Assembly (NCBI GenBank): GCA_023426145.1 | Contig: JAFABG010000025.1 | Location: 1 to 64,000 of the forward strand | Direction: 5' to 3' | Source: Bacteroidota bacterium | GTDB taxonomy: Bacteria; Bacteroidota; Bacteroidia; Bacteroidales; Bacteroidaceae | Length of the DNA: 64,000 nt | In this document: in pieces, positions 53,401-62,900 of the stretch | Position numbering within the stretch: position 1 is the first letter of the stretch | How the letters are laid out: each line of letters opens with the position of its first letter | Position numbers and translations under genes: made by a program | The notes under the pieces: generated by a model | The model's database searches: none | What the model was told of the DNA's origin: nothing | What the model saw: only the letters and a program-made list of their open reading frames with translations

Positions 53401-53821
53401 CATAAATAAACCAGCCCGTATTTTCATTATTGTTTTCAAAATCAAAGTGGCAGTATTGAGCTTTATTCCCCGCGAATATCTTCTCACAAAGTTCTTTATA
53501 ATATTTCTCTCTCTTATTATCTTTTTGCGTCTTGGCCAGCTTATAAGCATTCATAGACATATCCCAAAATATAGGTTGGCACCAAATAGCAGCTGCCCCA
53601 TGTCCACGATCCACGGCCTGTTCATAAGACGAATTTGTCTTATAGATATATTTATTAGCGTCGAGGAAAGTTTGATTAAATCCTTCGTATGCATTCCATA
53701 CTTCTCTCTTCGTAAAAGCATTCCTCTTCTGGTTGGCTTTGTCTGAATCTTCAGCAGCCCATGCAGCCGTCGCTGACACGGCCAACAGTAAAGTGATCGC
53801 CAAAAGAATTTTGTTTTTCAT
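50447..53821 (-). CDS. GH76 endo-alpha-1,6-mannanase fused to a large unknown module
   Basis: A 1124-residue protein with a signal peptide (ILLAITLLLAVSATAAWA). Residues about 35-420 are GH76 with the catalytic Asp pair in IYDDIMWW, closely related to the GH76 at 56721. Residues about 450-1120 are unassigned. They start like a TIM barrel (HGHLIPYIVPTESFIRYMQET, then VIDAGITSIYLEEPEFWMRG with candidate acidic catalytic residues, and VDTYEVMPWPDRIYQ), continue with a Rossmann-like domain similar to beta-galactosidase trimerisation domains (KGLHMLVMSYSNMKPM, WVKKGGVLVYCGED) and end in a small beta domain. The second half may be an undescribed glycosidase acting on the same polymer. The gene has its own 222-bp upstream gap. 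Confidence 0.85.
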   Translation of the reverse strand: MKNKILLAITLLLAVSATAAWAAEDSDKANQKRNAFTKREVWNAYEGFNQTFLDANKYIYKTNSSYEQAVDRGHGAAAIWCQPIFWDMSMNAYKLAKTQKDNKREKYYKELCEKIFAGNKAQYCHFDFENNNENTGWFIYDDIMWWTISLARAYELFGNDEYLKLSEESFSRVWYGSKKVGDTGSYDKDNGGMFWQWQPIHNPRPNRPGEGKMACINFPTVVAALTLYKNVPNERVPSTEESPKYQTKAQYLAKGIEIYEWGVANLFDKKTGRIADSRHGNGNPAWKVHVYNQATFIGSSVLLYKATGEKQYLDNAILAADYTVNEMSAEHGVLPFENGIEQGIYTAIFAEYMAMLVYDCGQTQYVPFLMRNIEIGWGNRDKTRNICGGAYEQVVSAGAEIDSYSASGIPALMLLFQSNHNFVEVQKQQNKVAKTTFQTAEHWKPETDIRADATMVYGTLDRPGMTFEQRVQSWRDKGYQTEFMTGVAWGDYKDYFLGKWDGIDGHLKEGQRDRNGHEIAHGHLIPYIVPTESFIRYMQETQIKRVIDAGITSIYLEEPEFWMRGGYSEAFKSEWENYYHFPWKSQHESPENTYLSNKLKYHLYYHALDKIFTFAKAYGKSKGLDVKCYVPTHSLINYTSWQIVSPEASLASLDCVDGYIAQVWTGTAREPNFYNGVKKERVFENAFLEYGCMKSMTAPLNRKMYFLTDPIEDRAKDWLDYKINYQATFAAQLMYPMVDTYEVMPWPDRIYQGLYRIAGTDKKERIPRSYSTQMQIMINTLNDIRTAEKKITGTSGIGVLMANSLMFQRFPNHNGYDDPQFSSFYGQTLPLLKRGIPVELVHMENTPFKETFKGLHMLVMSYSNMKPMKPEYHTYLADWVKKGGVLVYCGEDVDPYQTVLEWWNTEGNEYKAPSEHLFAKMNLSRNPSEGTYRYGKGQVIVMREDPKYFVLKTGNDQKYYEMIASAYQKKFGKEIETKNSFIVERGPYVIAAVMDESVSKKPLTLSGLYIDLFEKGLPIVTSKQIQPGEQGYLYDLSKVSRKIKAKVLCGASRIYNEKIGKHSYSFVAKSPINTSNVSRILLPSRPLTVRVDGKEVQPEWDESSKTLLLGFENDPVGVKVTLEW

Positions 53822-53967
53822 GATCGTTGATAAGTTTTAGTATTTTTTCTGTTACAAAGATTGCAGAAATAGACGTAAAAGGATGAAAATCTCTATTCAA
53901 TAAAGAACAAATACAGACCAAAATCCCCCTTTTACTACCACAAATGCAGGCGATTACTACATAATCT

Positions 53968-54000
53968 TCCCTTTGCCTAGCATATAGCCAAGCAAAGGGA
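53968..54000 (-). terminator. Hairpin after the LamG lipoprotein gene
   Basis: TCCCTTTGC (53968-53976) pairs perfectly with GCAAAGGGA (53992-54000) with a 15-base loop, 44 bases after the stop at 54044. No T tract follows, so it may be an attenuator dividing the susCD/GH76/lipoprotein part from the downstream enzyme genes. Confidence 0.5.
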
Positions 54001-54043
54001 GATCATATAATAAACTAATACACTATTGAATAAATTATATTCA

Positions 54044-55519
54044 TTATTGGGCTACAGTAGTACTTTCTACCCATTGACAAGTCCCCTCTGGCCCTTTAAG
54101 AGTGGCGACATGTCGACCTGTAATATCAGTAATAGTTGTTCCTATTGGTTGAGTTCCCAAGACCTCAAAATCCCAAGCAGCAACCAAATTAGGATCATTC
54201 GGATCTACACCAACTTGCCCCATAGATGATAACCGAAGATCATCACGGCTTCTGATCCCTTTCCATATACGCATATATTTGATATAACCAGAAAAATATT
54301 CTTCTCGAGTCGTCTTATCGGCATTCAAACGACAAAACGCAGTCATTGGCATTTTTTCTTCAATACAAGCATTATTTATATAAGTTCTCCAGGACTCACC
54401 AACACGGATCACCTCACCAGTTTGCGAGCCATTCACAAACACACAAGATTTAGTATGCTCCTGAGGTGGATCAAATCCTGGCACACCATTGTCTGCTACT
54501 GCAAATGCAAAGTGTGTCCATTTATCTTTTGGATTACTAACGATTGCTCTGGGTTCCCACCACTCAGGATCTTTGGGCCCCTCATTTTGCCAATGTGCCA
54601 TAGATCCTCTTAACCAATGTTCATTGCCACCATTTACTTTACGATACTGAACACGCCAACCACTTCGAGGAGAATTAAGAAATGCAGCAAGGAAAGTACT
54701 ATTATCTTCCCCCGATTTTGAACAAAACTCTTTGATATTTATCCAAAGCTCAATTGTAAAGTTCTGATTATTATCCTCGCCAAATTTCACAAAATCTTCA
54801 CTGTATCCAAAATCTATGTAGCCACCTTTATTACCATCTACGAATAAATTCCAGACCAAGTTATCTTCGGGCCAAGCAGTTTCTTCTACTTCTTTCAGCT
54901 TCTTGTCTGCAGTTGATATGGCATCATCAAATATTTCTCTAGTCATATCAGTAATGGCGCTCGTTTTAATTCTATCCACCAAATTCTCCAAATCTCCAGC
55001 AGCACCTTCCAAAATAGACTTACTTTCGACAGGAAACTGTCCTTGATGATTTCCCCATAACGCTTCATTAGCTATCATTTCTCTTAGCTCATCTGCTTTT
55101 ACCATCAGATCACTAATGAATTTCTGTGCTTCAGGCGAAAGATTATAATATTTAGTTTTCTTAAACTCATCAATAGCCAAGTTAATCTTAGCTACAGAAG
55201 CTTCAAAAGTCATATTATCAAGCATCTCACCAGCCTTTATTTTACCAATTAATTGGTCTAGTTCGGCTATTGCATTATTCAAAATGTCCTTACTGGTTTC
55301 TGGAAAAGTTCCAGGTGCTGTACCATAGGTTGAATTCTTCAATAAATAAGATAAAGCTCCCCGATGGTCTTCCAAGACACTCATCTGTGTATCTGTTATA
55401 TATTCATTGCTTTTATCATCCGAACAAGCTGATAAAGTCCAAGTGAGACAAACTGCCAACAAGAGAGAAAAGAACATATTCTCTCCCCATTTATTATTTA
55501 AAAGTTTCATATCTTCCAT
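54044..55519 (-). CDS. Surface glycan-binding lipoprotein, two helical modules plus LamG domain
   Basis: A 491-residue lipoprotein (lipobox TLSAC). Start 55519 follows a strong AAGGAGGG site. Residues about 50-225 hold two copies of a helical FIVAR-like module, each with a G-x-FP-x-ES or ET-S-x-x-IL motif (GTFPETSKDILNN and GQFPVESKSILEG). Residues about 235-485 are a LamG/Laminin_G_3 concanavalin-like domain (GGYIDFGYSEDFVKFG, NFTIELWINI, WTHFAFAV, MPMTAFCRLN, YIKYMRIW). Such proteins hold long glycans near SusCD. It lies 15 bases after its one-module paralogue at 55535, so the two are a tandem pair with different reach. Confidence 0.8.
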   Translation of the reverse strand: MEDMKLLNNKWGENMFFSLLLAVCLTWTLSACSDDKSNEYITDTQMSVLEDHRGALSYLLKNSTYGTAPGTFPETSKDILNNAIAELDQLIGKIKAGEMLDNMTFEASVAKINLAIDEFKKTKYYNLSPEAQKFISDLMVKADELREMIANEALWGNHQGQFPVESKSILEGAAGDLENLVDRIKTSAITDMTREIFDDAISTADKKLKEVEETAWPEDNLVWNLFVDGNKGGYIDFGYSEDFVKFGEDNNQNFTIELWINIKEFCSKSGEDNSTFLAAFLNSPRSGWRVQYRKVNGGNEHWLRGSMAHWQNEGPKDPEWWEPRAIVSNPKDKWTHFAFAVADNGVPGFDPPQEHTKSCVFVNGSQTGEVIRVGESWRTYINNACIEEKMPMTAFCRLNADKTTREEYFSGYIKYMRIWKGIRSRDDLRLSSMGQVGVDPNDPNLVAAWDFEVLGTQPIGTTITDITGRHVATLKGPEGTCQWVESTTVAQ

Positions 55520-55534
55520 TGTTTCCCTCCTTAA

Positions 55535-56707
55535 TTATTCCAAAATTCGTTCCCACTTATAAGTACCTATGATTTTCGCTGTATGACGCCCAGTCAAATC
55601 AAGAATTTCATTATCAGTACCTGAAGGTTTAGATATAAAATCCCAACCCGCAGCCAAATCAGCTTCTTTACCACTAACTTCTGCTGTTCCTTCAAAAGAC
55701 TGCTTCACATAATCTGCACTCTTAGCCGTTTTCCAAATACGAATTTTCTTCATATAACCAGAGAATCCCTCTTCATATAAATCATCGCTCAACCTCATGT
55801 AACGACCGAAAGCAGTCATCGGTTTTGAATAATCAGAATAATGTCCAGACTGATAAACTCTTGTTGTAGGGGACACCGTTTCTTCTTTCTTCAATTCTCC
55901 ATTTAAGTATAATTTAGCTCGTAACGTAGAATTACCGTCCAAACCTTCATCACTATATACTGCCACGAAATGTTGCCATTTATTCAGATCGTCAGAAACC
56001 TGAAATTTCGGTTCCCACAAATCTTTGTCCCCATTAACCGTATTTAATCCACCCCATGTAGTACGATAAACCCCATTATCATCCTTACGCCAGTACATCA
56101 TCCAACCATTACGCCAACTACTGTCTGATGCGTATGAACTCAAAAAAAGACAATTATCCCATCGACCACGCTCTGTTACTTTCACCCAAAATTCTACCGT
56201 AAAAGATTGGTGTCCTTGTTCTCCAAACTTAACATACTCCTCGCTATGTCCGAAATCAATGAATGAATTTCCTCCCTTACCATCTACAAACAATACTGCA
56301 GGTGTCGTTTCTGCATCTTCAGTACGGATAGTTCCTTCAAACCTTTCAATCGAGGATTTTGCATTAAGAACATAGCGCTGCTTTTCTGGCTCTGAAGGAG
56401 CTGGATTTTGATATTTGATTAATAGAACTGAACGATTAGCATCATCAATTGCATCTTCTAGGATTGCACGACTTTCTGAAGGATATTGTCCTTTCTTCTC
56501 CCCGTATTCTGATGTTTGTTGCAAATCTGTTATCGTATTAATCAGTTCTTCCAACTGATCAATATATACATCTTCTAATTTCAGTACTGCACTATATTGT
56601 TCATGAGCCTCTTCGCTACAAGCGATTTGCTGAAGAACCATGATTATACCTATCATATAGTAGCCTATTTTCTTTATAGAATATTTTGTATTCATTATTC
56701 TTTTCAT
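55535..56707 (-). CDS. Surface glycan-binding lipoprotein, one helical module plus LamG domain
   Basis: A 390-residue lipoprotein (lipobox VLQQIAC, near residue 29). Residues about 45-125 are a single helical module (GQYPSESRAILEDAIDDAN). Residues about 130-385 are a Laminin_G_3-type domain (NSFIDFGHSEEYVKFGEQ, SFTVEFWVKV, WQHFVAVYSDEG, KPMTAFGRYMRL, YMKKIRIW, LAAGWDF). It is clearly paralogous to the gene at 54044 and is 13 bases downstream of the GH76 lipoprotein gene in the same operon. Binding of alpha-mannan is inferred from position. Confidence 0.8.
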   Translation of the reverse strand: MKRIMNTKYSIKKIGYYMIGIIMVLQQIACSEEAHEQYSAVLKLEDVYIDQLEELINTITDLQQTSEYGEKKGQYPSESRAILEDAIDDANRSVLLIKYQNPAPSEPEKQRYVLNAKSSIERFEGTIRTEDAETTPAVLFVDGKGGNSFIDFGHSEEYVKFGEQGHQSFTVEFWVKVTERGRWDNCLFLSSYASDSSWRNGWMMYWRKDDNGVYRTTWGGLNTVNGDKDLWEPKFQVSDDLNKWQHFVAVYSDEGLDGNSTLRAKLYLNGELKKEETVSPTTRVYQSGHYSDYSKPMTAFGRYMRLSDDLYEEGFSGYMKKIRIWKTAKSADYVKQSFEGTAEVSGKEADLAAGWDFISKPSGTDNEILDLTGRHTAKIIGTYKWERILE

Positions 56708-56720
56708 TACTAGGTTATAT

Positions 56721-58010
56721 TTATTTATCTGTTGGAAACAATAACATTAACGCAGGGATACCCGAGGCTGAATAACTATCAATAGCATCACCTGCGACTT
56801 GTGTTTTGGAATAGTCCCCTCCACATATGTCACGCGTTTTATCCCTTTTAGCCCAACCATAATTAATGTTTCGTTTTATAAACGGTATATATTGTGTTTG
56901 ATCACAATCATATACTAACATTGCCATATATTCCGCAAAAATTGCCGTATAAATACCTTGCTCAATTCCGGACTCAAAAGGTAAAAGATCAAACGTTCCC
57001 GAAATAATATTCATTGTATAATCCGCTGCCATTACCGCGTTATCTAGGTAGTACTTATCATCGGTCGCTTTATAAAGAAGCACTGAAGCACCAATATATG
57101 TAGCCTGATTATATACATGATCTGTCCATGCAGGATTTCCATTACCACTTCTGCTATCTGCTACTTCCCCTGTTGAAACATCAACCAACTTTTCAACAGC
57201 CCAAGCATAGATTTCTTTCCCTTTATCCAAATACTGTTCTTTGGTTTGATAGTTAGGATGAGAGTCCGTGGGTTCTGTCCTCCCATTCGGCACATTATTA
57301 TATAACGTAAGAGCAGCTACTACAGTAGGAAAGTTAATGCATGCCATCTTAGCATTCCCTGCTTCGTTAGGATCAGGATTTTTAATAGGTTGCCATTGCC
57401 AAAACATCCCTCCACCAAGTCCTTTTTCAGGATCAGCATAAGAACCTGTGTCACCCACCTTATTCGAGCCGTACCATACACGACCAAAACTTTCTTCTGA
57501 TAAATTTAAGTATTCTTCAGTGCCAAATAGTTCATAAGCACGTGCTAATGTGATTGTCCACCACATTATATCATCATAAATGAACCACCCTGTGTTTTCA
57601 TTATTATCATCAAAATCAAAATTAGTATACTGCGTTTTATTCCCCAAAAAGAGTTTTTCACAAAGCTGCTTAAACTTTTGTTCTTTCTGAGTATCTCCTT
57701 CTATTTTTGCACGTTTATAAGCATTCATTGCCATATCCCAGTAAGTAGGCTGGCACCAAATAGCTGCAGCTCCATTCGAGCGATCTACGGCATCTTTAAC
57801 TGCAGTATTAGTTTTATATATAAATTTATTTTGATCTAACAGATTTTCATTGAACGCTTCGTAAGCTATCCATGTATCAGCGTTAGTATATTCAGGCACA
57901 ATCTCATAATCAGGTGTATAAGGCCTAGCTTCTTTATCATCATTGCAAGACGAGAAACACAGTGCACATGAAAGTAAGCATAATGCAGAAAAGATATATT
58001 GTTTCATCAT
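56721..58010 (-). CDS. GH76 endo-alpha-1,6-mannanase, surface lipoprotein
   Basis: A 429-residue lipoprotein (lipobox LCFSSC, Cys22, followed by acidic residues typical of surface export). Residues about 45-425 are GH76: AAIWCQPTYWDMAMNAY, GWFIYDDIMWW (catalytic Asp pair), RVWYGSNKVGDTGSY, ACINFPTVVAALTLY, GNPAWTDHVYNQATYIG. It should cut the alpha-1,6-mannan backbone at the cell surface and feed SusCD. It is encoded 24 bases downstream of susD. Its similarity to the N-terminal half of the protein at 50447 indicates a duplication in this locus. Confidence 0.92.
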   Translation of the reverse strand: MMKQYIFSALCLLSCALCFSSCNDDKEARPYTPDYEIVPEYTNADTWIAYEAFNENLLDQNKFIYKTNTAVKDAVDRSNGAAAIWCQPTYWDMAMNAYKRAKIEGDTQKEQKFKQLCEKLFLGNKTQYTNFDFDDNNENTGWFIYDDIMWWTITLARAYELFGTEEYLNLSEESFGRVWYGSNKVGDTGSYADPEKGLGGGMFWQWQPIKNPDPNEAGNAKMACINFPTVVAALTLYNNVPNGRTEPTDSHPNYQTKEQYLDKGKEIYAWAVEKLVDVSTGEVADSRSGNGNPAWTDHVYNQATYIGASVLLYKATDDKYYLDNAVMAADYTMNIISGTFDLLPFESGIEQGIYTAIFAEYMAMLVYDCDQTQYIPFIKRNINYGWAKRDKTRDICGGDYSKTQVAGDAIDSYSASGIPALMLLFPTDK

Positions 58011-58034
58011 ATATACGATTTATTAATCAGTTAA

Positions 58035-59966
58035 TTAAAAGCCTTCATTTTGAACTAGATTCTTATCAATATCAATTTCACTTTGAGGAATCGGGAAAAA
58101 ATATTGACGATCAAAATTACGAGAAGTAATTTCTGTACGCTTATAAAATTCGCTCCCATCATAATTCACATTCATTCCATGCACTGGTTTATTAAAAAAT
58201 TCATTTGTAAGCCCCCAACGACGAACATCAAAGTAGCGGCAGTTTTCAAAACTTAATTCAATACGTTTCTCTTTCTGAATTAATTTCATTATCTCTCCGG
58301 TAGTGGTTGGCTTTGGCAAACTTAAAGTACCATAACCCGGTATACCTGCACGTTCACGGATCAAATTCATATATTTCCAAATATCTGCATGATTGGGATC
58401 AACATGAGCTAATGCTTCGATATAATCAAAGTAAATATTCGTCAAGCGAAGTAACACACAAACTAAATTTTGATTCCGATCACCGGAATCCATATTCTTA
58501 CGTACCAAATAGCCAGTACTGGTGAAATCATTATTTCCTTGTGCCTTACCACAATTTCCACTGTAAGTGAAATCTACAATATAATCCCCTTCTGTACCAG
58601 AGAACCATTTCGAATTGCTAAAGGTAATATCAGCATAAAAACGAGGTTCTCGATTAACGTACATATTACGAGTGCCGATAGGTGCATACAAAGTACCATC
58701 CGTTGATTTAAAATCTGATGAAGAGGTGCCATCATCTTTGTAGCCTGACGATTCATTAATAATTGGAGTTACACCATCAGCAGCATATCCTGTAACTGGA
58801 GAGATTCCATTAGCCATAAAATAAGCATCAACCATTTCTTGCGTAGCACCCAACAGACTCCCACCTCTGTAGTTGTTCGTATTGCCCGATTTATTAGGCA
58901 TACGGTCATACTGCATAGTACCTGCCGCATTATCCATACGATAAAAAATCATTTCGGAGTTATTACCCATCTTTGAAAACAATGTTCTAACAGCCGAACG
59001 ATAGGACTCATAAGGGTTAAACTCCTCGGCGTCAGGACCAGCAACAACTTTTCCTGACTTGTCTGTATACATCAATTGGAAACGACTAGAATAATCAGAG
59101 AGAAACTTCTGGCATTCTGTTACAACTTTCTGCCAATTAGATTGAATGGTGGCAGCATCCGGCTGACTTGGAAACAATTTTGTTCCATCCAAGTTGGACA
59201 TGTCTGCATAATATGCGCATTCTCCATTAAATAACCAACTCGCTCGATAAGTCAAAGCTTCTATTATAAATGCCTGAGCTATAGATTTATCTATTCGTCC
59301 TACGCCAGTTGTTTTATCTGATGAAGCATCTTCTAGAAGACCCGAGTTCTGCGCCTCTTTCAATTCAGACACGATAAAATCGAAACATTTATCAACAGTA
59401 CTACGAGATAATTGTAATTCATTACTCGGAGTATCTAAAGCATAGTCATTTTCCAAAATAGGTATAGGACCATATGTGCGAACCAGATAGAAATAATAAA
59501 TAGCACGCAAAGCTTTAGCTTCAGCTTTCCATTGTGCCCGTTCGGCTGCAGTTATGGGAGCCTGATCAACATATTTAGTGAATATAGCAGACTCATGGAT
59601 TCCTGAATACCAGCTTTTCCAACGATATAAAACCATTGTATTCTCGGTTGCATCAATAGAGTTGTTATTGATCAATTTAGCTTTATTACCCGATGATGTC
59701 CATTCAGCCTCATCACTTGCTCCAGTCCATGGCCCTGGAGTACGATATAAACTCGTTTCATGTACCTGACGTTGATTGAATTCATCGGGCAAGAAGGTAT
59801 AAACGTTTGAAAGATATTTTACTGCACCATCTCTAGTTTTAAAAATCTCGTCTAAAGATAATCGGTCATCGGGCACTTGATCAAAGTAATCAGAACATGA
59901 CGTTAATATTGTCACCCACATAAGTGATAAGAGCCCCAATAATGTATAATTATATTTTTTCATCAT
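58035..59966 (-). CDS. SusD/RagB-type outer-membrane lipoprotein
   Basis: A 643-residue lipoprotein (lipobox TILTSC, Cys24). The N-terminal SusD-like part shows DYFDQVPDDRLSLDEIFKTR and YFYLVRTYGPIPIL (TPR helices), and the C-terminal RagB part shows YIEALAHVDPNHADIWKYMN, then RAGIPGYG and the ending QKEKRIELSFENCRYFDVRRW with FFPIPQSEIDIDKNLVQN. SusD proteins form a lid on the SusC barrel and capture oligosaccharides. It is paired with the SusC gene, 9 bases downstream of it. The ligand, alpha-mannan pieces, is inferred from the neighbouring enzymes. Confidence 0.95.
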   Translation of the reverse strand: MMKKYNYTLLGLLSLMWVTILTSCSDYFDQVPDDRLSLDEIFKTRDGAVKYLSNVYTFLPDEFNQRQVHETSLYRTPGPWTGASDEAEWTSSGNKAKLINNNSIDATENTMVLYRWKSWYSGIHESAIFTKYVDQAPITAAERAQWKAEAKALRAIYYFYLVRTYGPIPILENDYALDTPSNELQLSRSTVDKCFDFIVSELKEAQNSGLLEDASSDKTTGVGRIDKSIAQAFIIEALTYRASWLFNGECAYYADMSNLDGTKLFPSQPDAATIQSNWQKVVTECQKFLSDYSSRFQLMYTDKSGKVVAGPDAEEFNPYESYRSAVRTLFSKMGNNSEMIFYRMDNAAGTMQYDRMPNKSGNTNNYRGGSLLGATQEMVDAYFMANGISPVTGYAADGVTPIINESSGYKDDGTSSSDFKSTDGTLYAPIGTRNMYVNREPRFYADITFSNSKWFSGTEGDYIVDFTYSGNCGKAQGNNDFTSTGYLVRKNMDSGDRNQNLVCVLLRLTNIYFDYIEALAHVDPNHADIWKYMNLIRERAGIPGYGTLSLPKPTTTGEIMKLIQKEKRIELSFENCRYFDVRRWGLTNEFFNKPVHGMNVNYDGSEFYKRTEITSRNFDRQYFFPIPQSEIDIDKNLVQNEGF

Positions 59967-59975
59967 TGTTAGTAT

Positions 59976-62900
59976 TTAGAATGTGAAATTAATACCCATA
60001 GAGTAAGAAGTTGTGTTTGGATATGAAGCACCATTATTCGTGTTTAACTCAGGATCCCATAATTTAAACTTGCTAAGCGTAAATAAGTTTGTCCCCATCA
60101 CATAAACTGCAGCATTCTTCAAACGCACTTTGTTTACCCAATCTTTCGGCAAGTTATAAGAAATCTGCATTGTTTTTAAACGGAGGAAACTAAAATCACG
60201 AACCCACCACGTGCTAGGTTGAAAATTGTTTATGTTACTGGACGTTTCTGCACCATAAGACAAACGTGGGTAAAATACATTCTGATTAGGATTGTTTTCA
60301 GTCCATCGATCTTCAATATTACTATATAAATTTCCTGATCCACCGCCGCCGTTAAAGGGTTGAATACTGCTACCACTCATTATGCGCTCGGCATCATGAG
60401 TACCCTGAAACATCATCCCCAATGAAAAGTTTTTCCATCCGACAGTGAAACCAAAACCATATACCATAGCAGGTACATCTCCACGACAAATATAGGTTTT
60501 ATCATAAGCATCAATCTGTCCATCATTATTGAGGTCTTTATATTTGATGTCACCAGCTTTTACAGTACCAAACTGTGAGGCAAATGGTTTAGGCGTAATG
60601 GCTCTATTAGCAGGTGATAAAGATTCCCAACGCGTCATATCATCAATTTCTGCTTGTGTAAACAAACCCTGAGCAATATATCCCTTCTGTGCCAAAATAT
60701 TCTCACCAAATTGGTTCATCCAATCATAGCGTTGTTCTGGCAACTCACCTTCAATCCACTTGTCTTTGTTGTAAGTTATATTACCTCGAACAGCAAGTGT
60801 CCAGTCTTTTCCAAATCTTTTATTGTATTCTACAGTAGCATCAAAACCTTTATTTTCAACCACTCCAATATTTCCATATGGAGCTGATGTATTGTACCCA
60901 AGGAATGACGGAATCGAGTTTTCACGTTTTAATAAGATATTCTCGCGACGTTCTTTAAAGACGTCGAAGATTATTGAAAGATCATCATTAAAAAGTTTTA
61001 AGTCAATGCCCAAATCTTGCTTACGAGCTTCTTCCCAAATTAAGTCCACAGCCATATTCAAGGTCTCATATCCAGAATATTTAGTGCCATTTGGCCCCAA
61101 TTTATAACCATAACTTCCGTTCTCCTTCATCTGATTCAAGTACATGAAACGCCGATCAGAGACATCACTATTACCAACTTTACCGTCAGTATAACGAATT
61201 TTTAAAAATGACACCAACTTAGAGAGAGGTTCCCAGAATTTTTCGTTTGAAATCACCCAACCAACACCATAAGCTGGGAAAGTTCCGTAACGATGCTTGG
61301 GAGAAAAGTTTTCAGCCCCGTTATAACCAATATTGAATTCTGCAAAATAGCGGTCTTTCCATGAATAGGTTGCACGTCCGGCTATACCCATCATGCGATA
61401 AGGGATAGCATCTTCCAAAGTACCTTTAGGATAAAGCAGTTTTTGCTGTTGGTTAAACAGAAATAATCCACTTACACGGTGATCTCCAAAAGTACGATCG
61501 TAATTTAATGAAGCTTCCAAATACGTTTTCTTGTTTCCACTCGTTTCCTGCGTGTAGCTTAAAACATTTGTTCCGGTATAAATTTTTTGTAAAATCGGCT
61601 GTCCTTCTAAATCATAAGGAACATTTGTATCCAAAAAATAATAAGTAGATTCTGCACGGTCCTGATGGACATGAATCTCATTGTATACATCAAAAGCATA
61701 CATAGCAGTCAGTTTCAACCCCTTTGTTAGCATATTCAGATCCTGCGTTATGCGCAGGTTTGAGTAAATTTGATTCTTAGTCAAATTATCATATCCACGA
61801 CGAGTCGCCTGTGAATAAGGGTTATTGAAATTATTATTCGTTGAACGTCCCGGAATATGTGCCACGCCGTCAACAAAAAACATTTTTGGATATTCTACTG
61901 GAGAAATTGACATAGCAGCATTATAAAGATCTTTAGAAGATATAGCTGGATAGTTACCTTCTCCCAAATAACCCTGAGCTCCTATTTCAACTTTTGTTGT
62001 TGGTGTTACATCAATACTTAAATTGGTTGTAAAATTATAACGACTGTACTTCATCTTTGAGTCAAAAGTATTAATACTTTTATCAGTAACTGTCATCCCC
62101 GTCTCATTAAAGTAACTAACCGAAGCATAATATGACACCTTCTCACTACCACCACGCACATTCACATTAATACGACGGTTGTGTCCCCAATCATTAAAGA
62201 TTTCATTCAACCAGTCCACATTAGGATACAAATACTGATCTTTACGTAAAATGGTATTCTGAATTTGTGCGTCTGTAAACTTAGTAGCCAATCCATCATT
62301 TCTTAACGCCTCATTAGCAGCCTTCATATATGAAACACCGTCTGTCAAATCAACCATTTTTGTAAAACGCGTAAATGATTCATAATAATCGGTACTAATT
62401 GTTGGCTTACCTATTTTGCCTGGTTTGGTTTTAATTATGATTACGCCATTAGCTCCACGTACACCATAAACAGCCGTTGCCGATGCATCCTTCAAAGTCG
62501 TTAATGATTCGATGTCTTCAGGATCTATATCATTGAATGCACGTTCTACTCCATCAACCAGAATCAATGGAGTTGCAGTGTTAGGTGTAGCTATACCACG
62601 AATCCAGATATCAGCGGCATCCTTACCAGGTTCACCTGTACGCTGTACCGCAACGACCCCAGCTAAACGTCCGGCTAAAGTAGTAGTTAAGCTAGCAGAA
62701 GGAGTTTTTATATCTTCGAGCTTCATACTAGATTGAGCACCAATATTACTTATTTTACGTTGTGTTCCATAACCAACAATTACAGTTTCTTCTAGCTCGT
62801 TTACTTGCTCTTCCAATACAACATCATAGATGTTTGTAGAAGAGTTTATCCTCACTTCCAAGGCTTTAAATCCGACATAAGTAAATTTAAGTATCGCATT

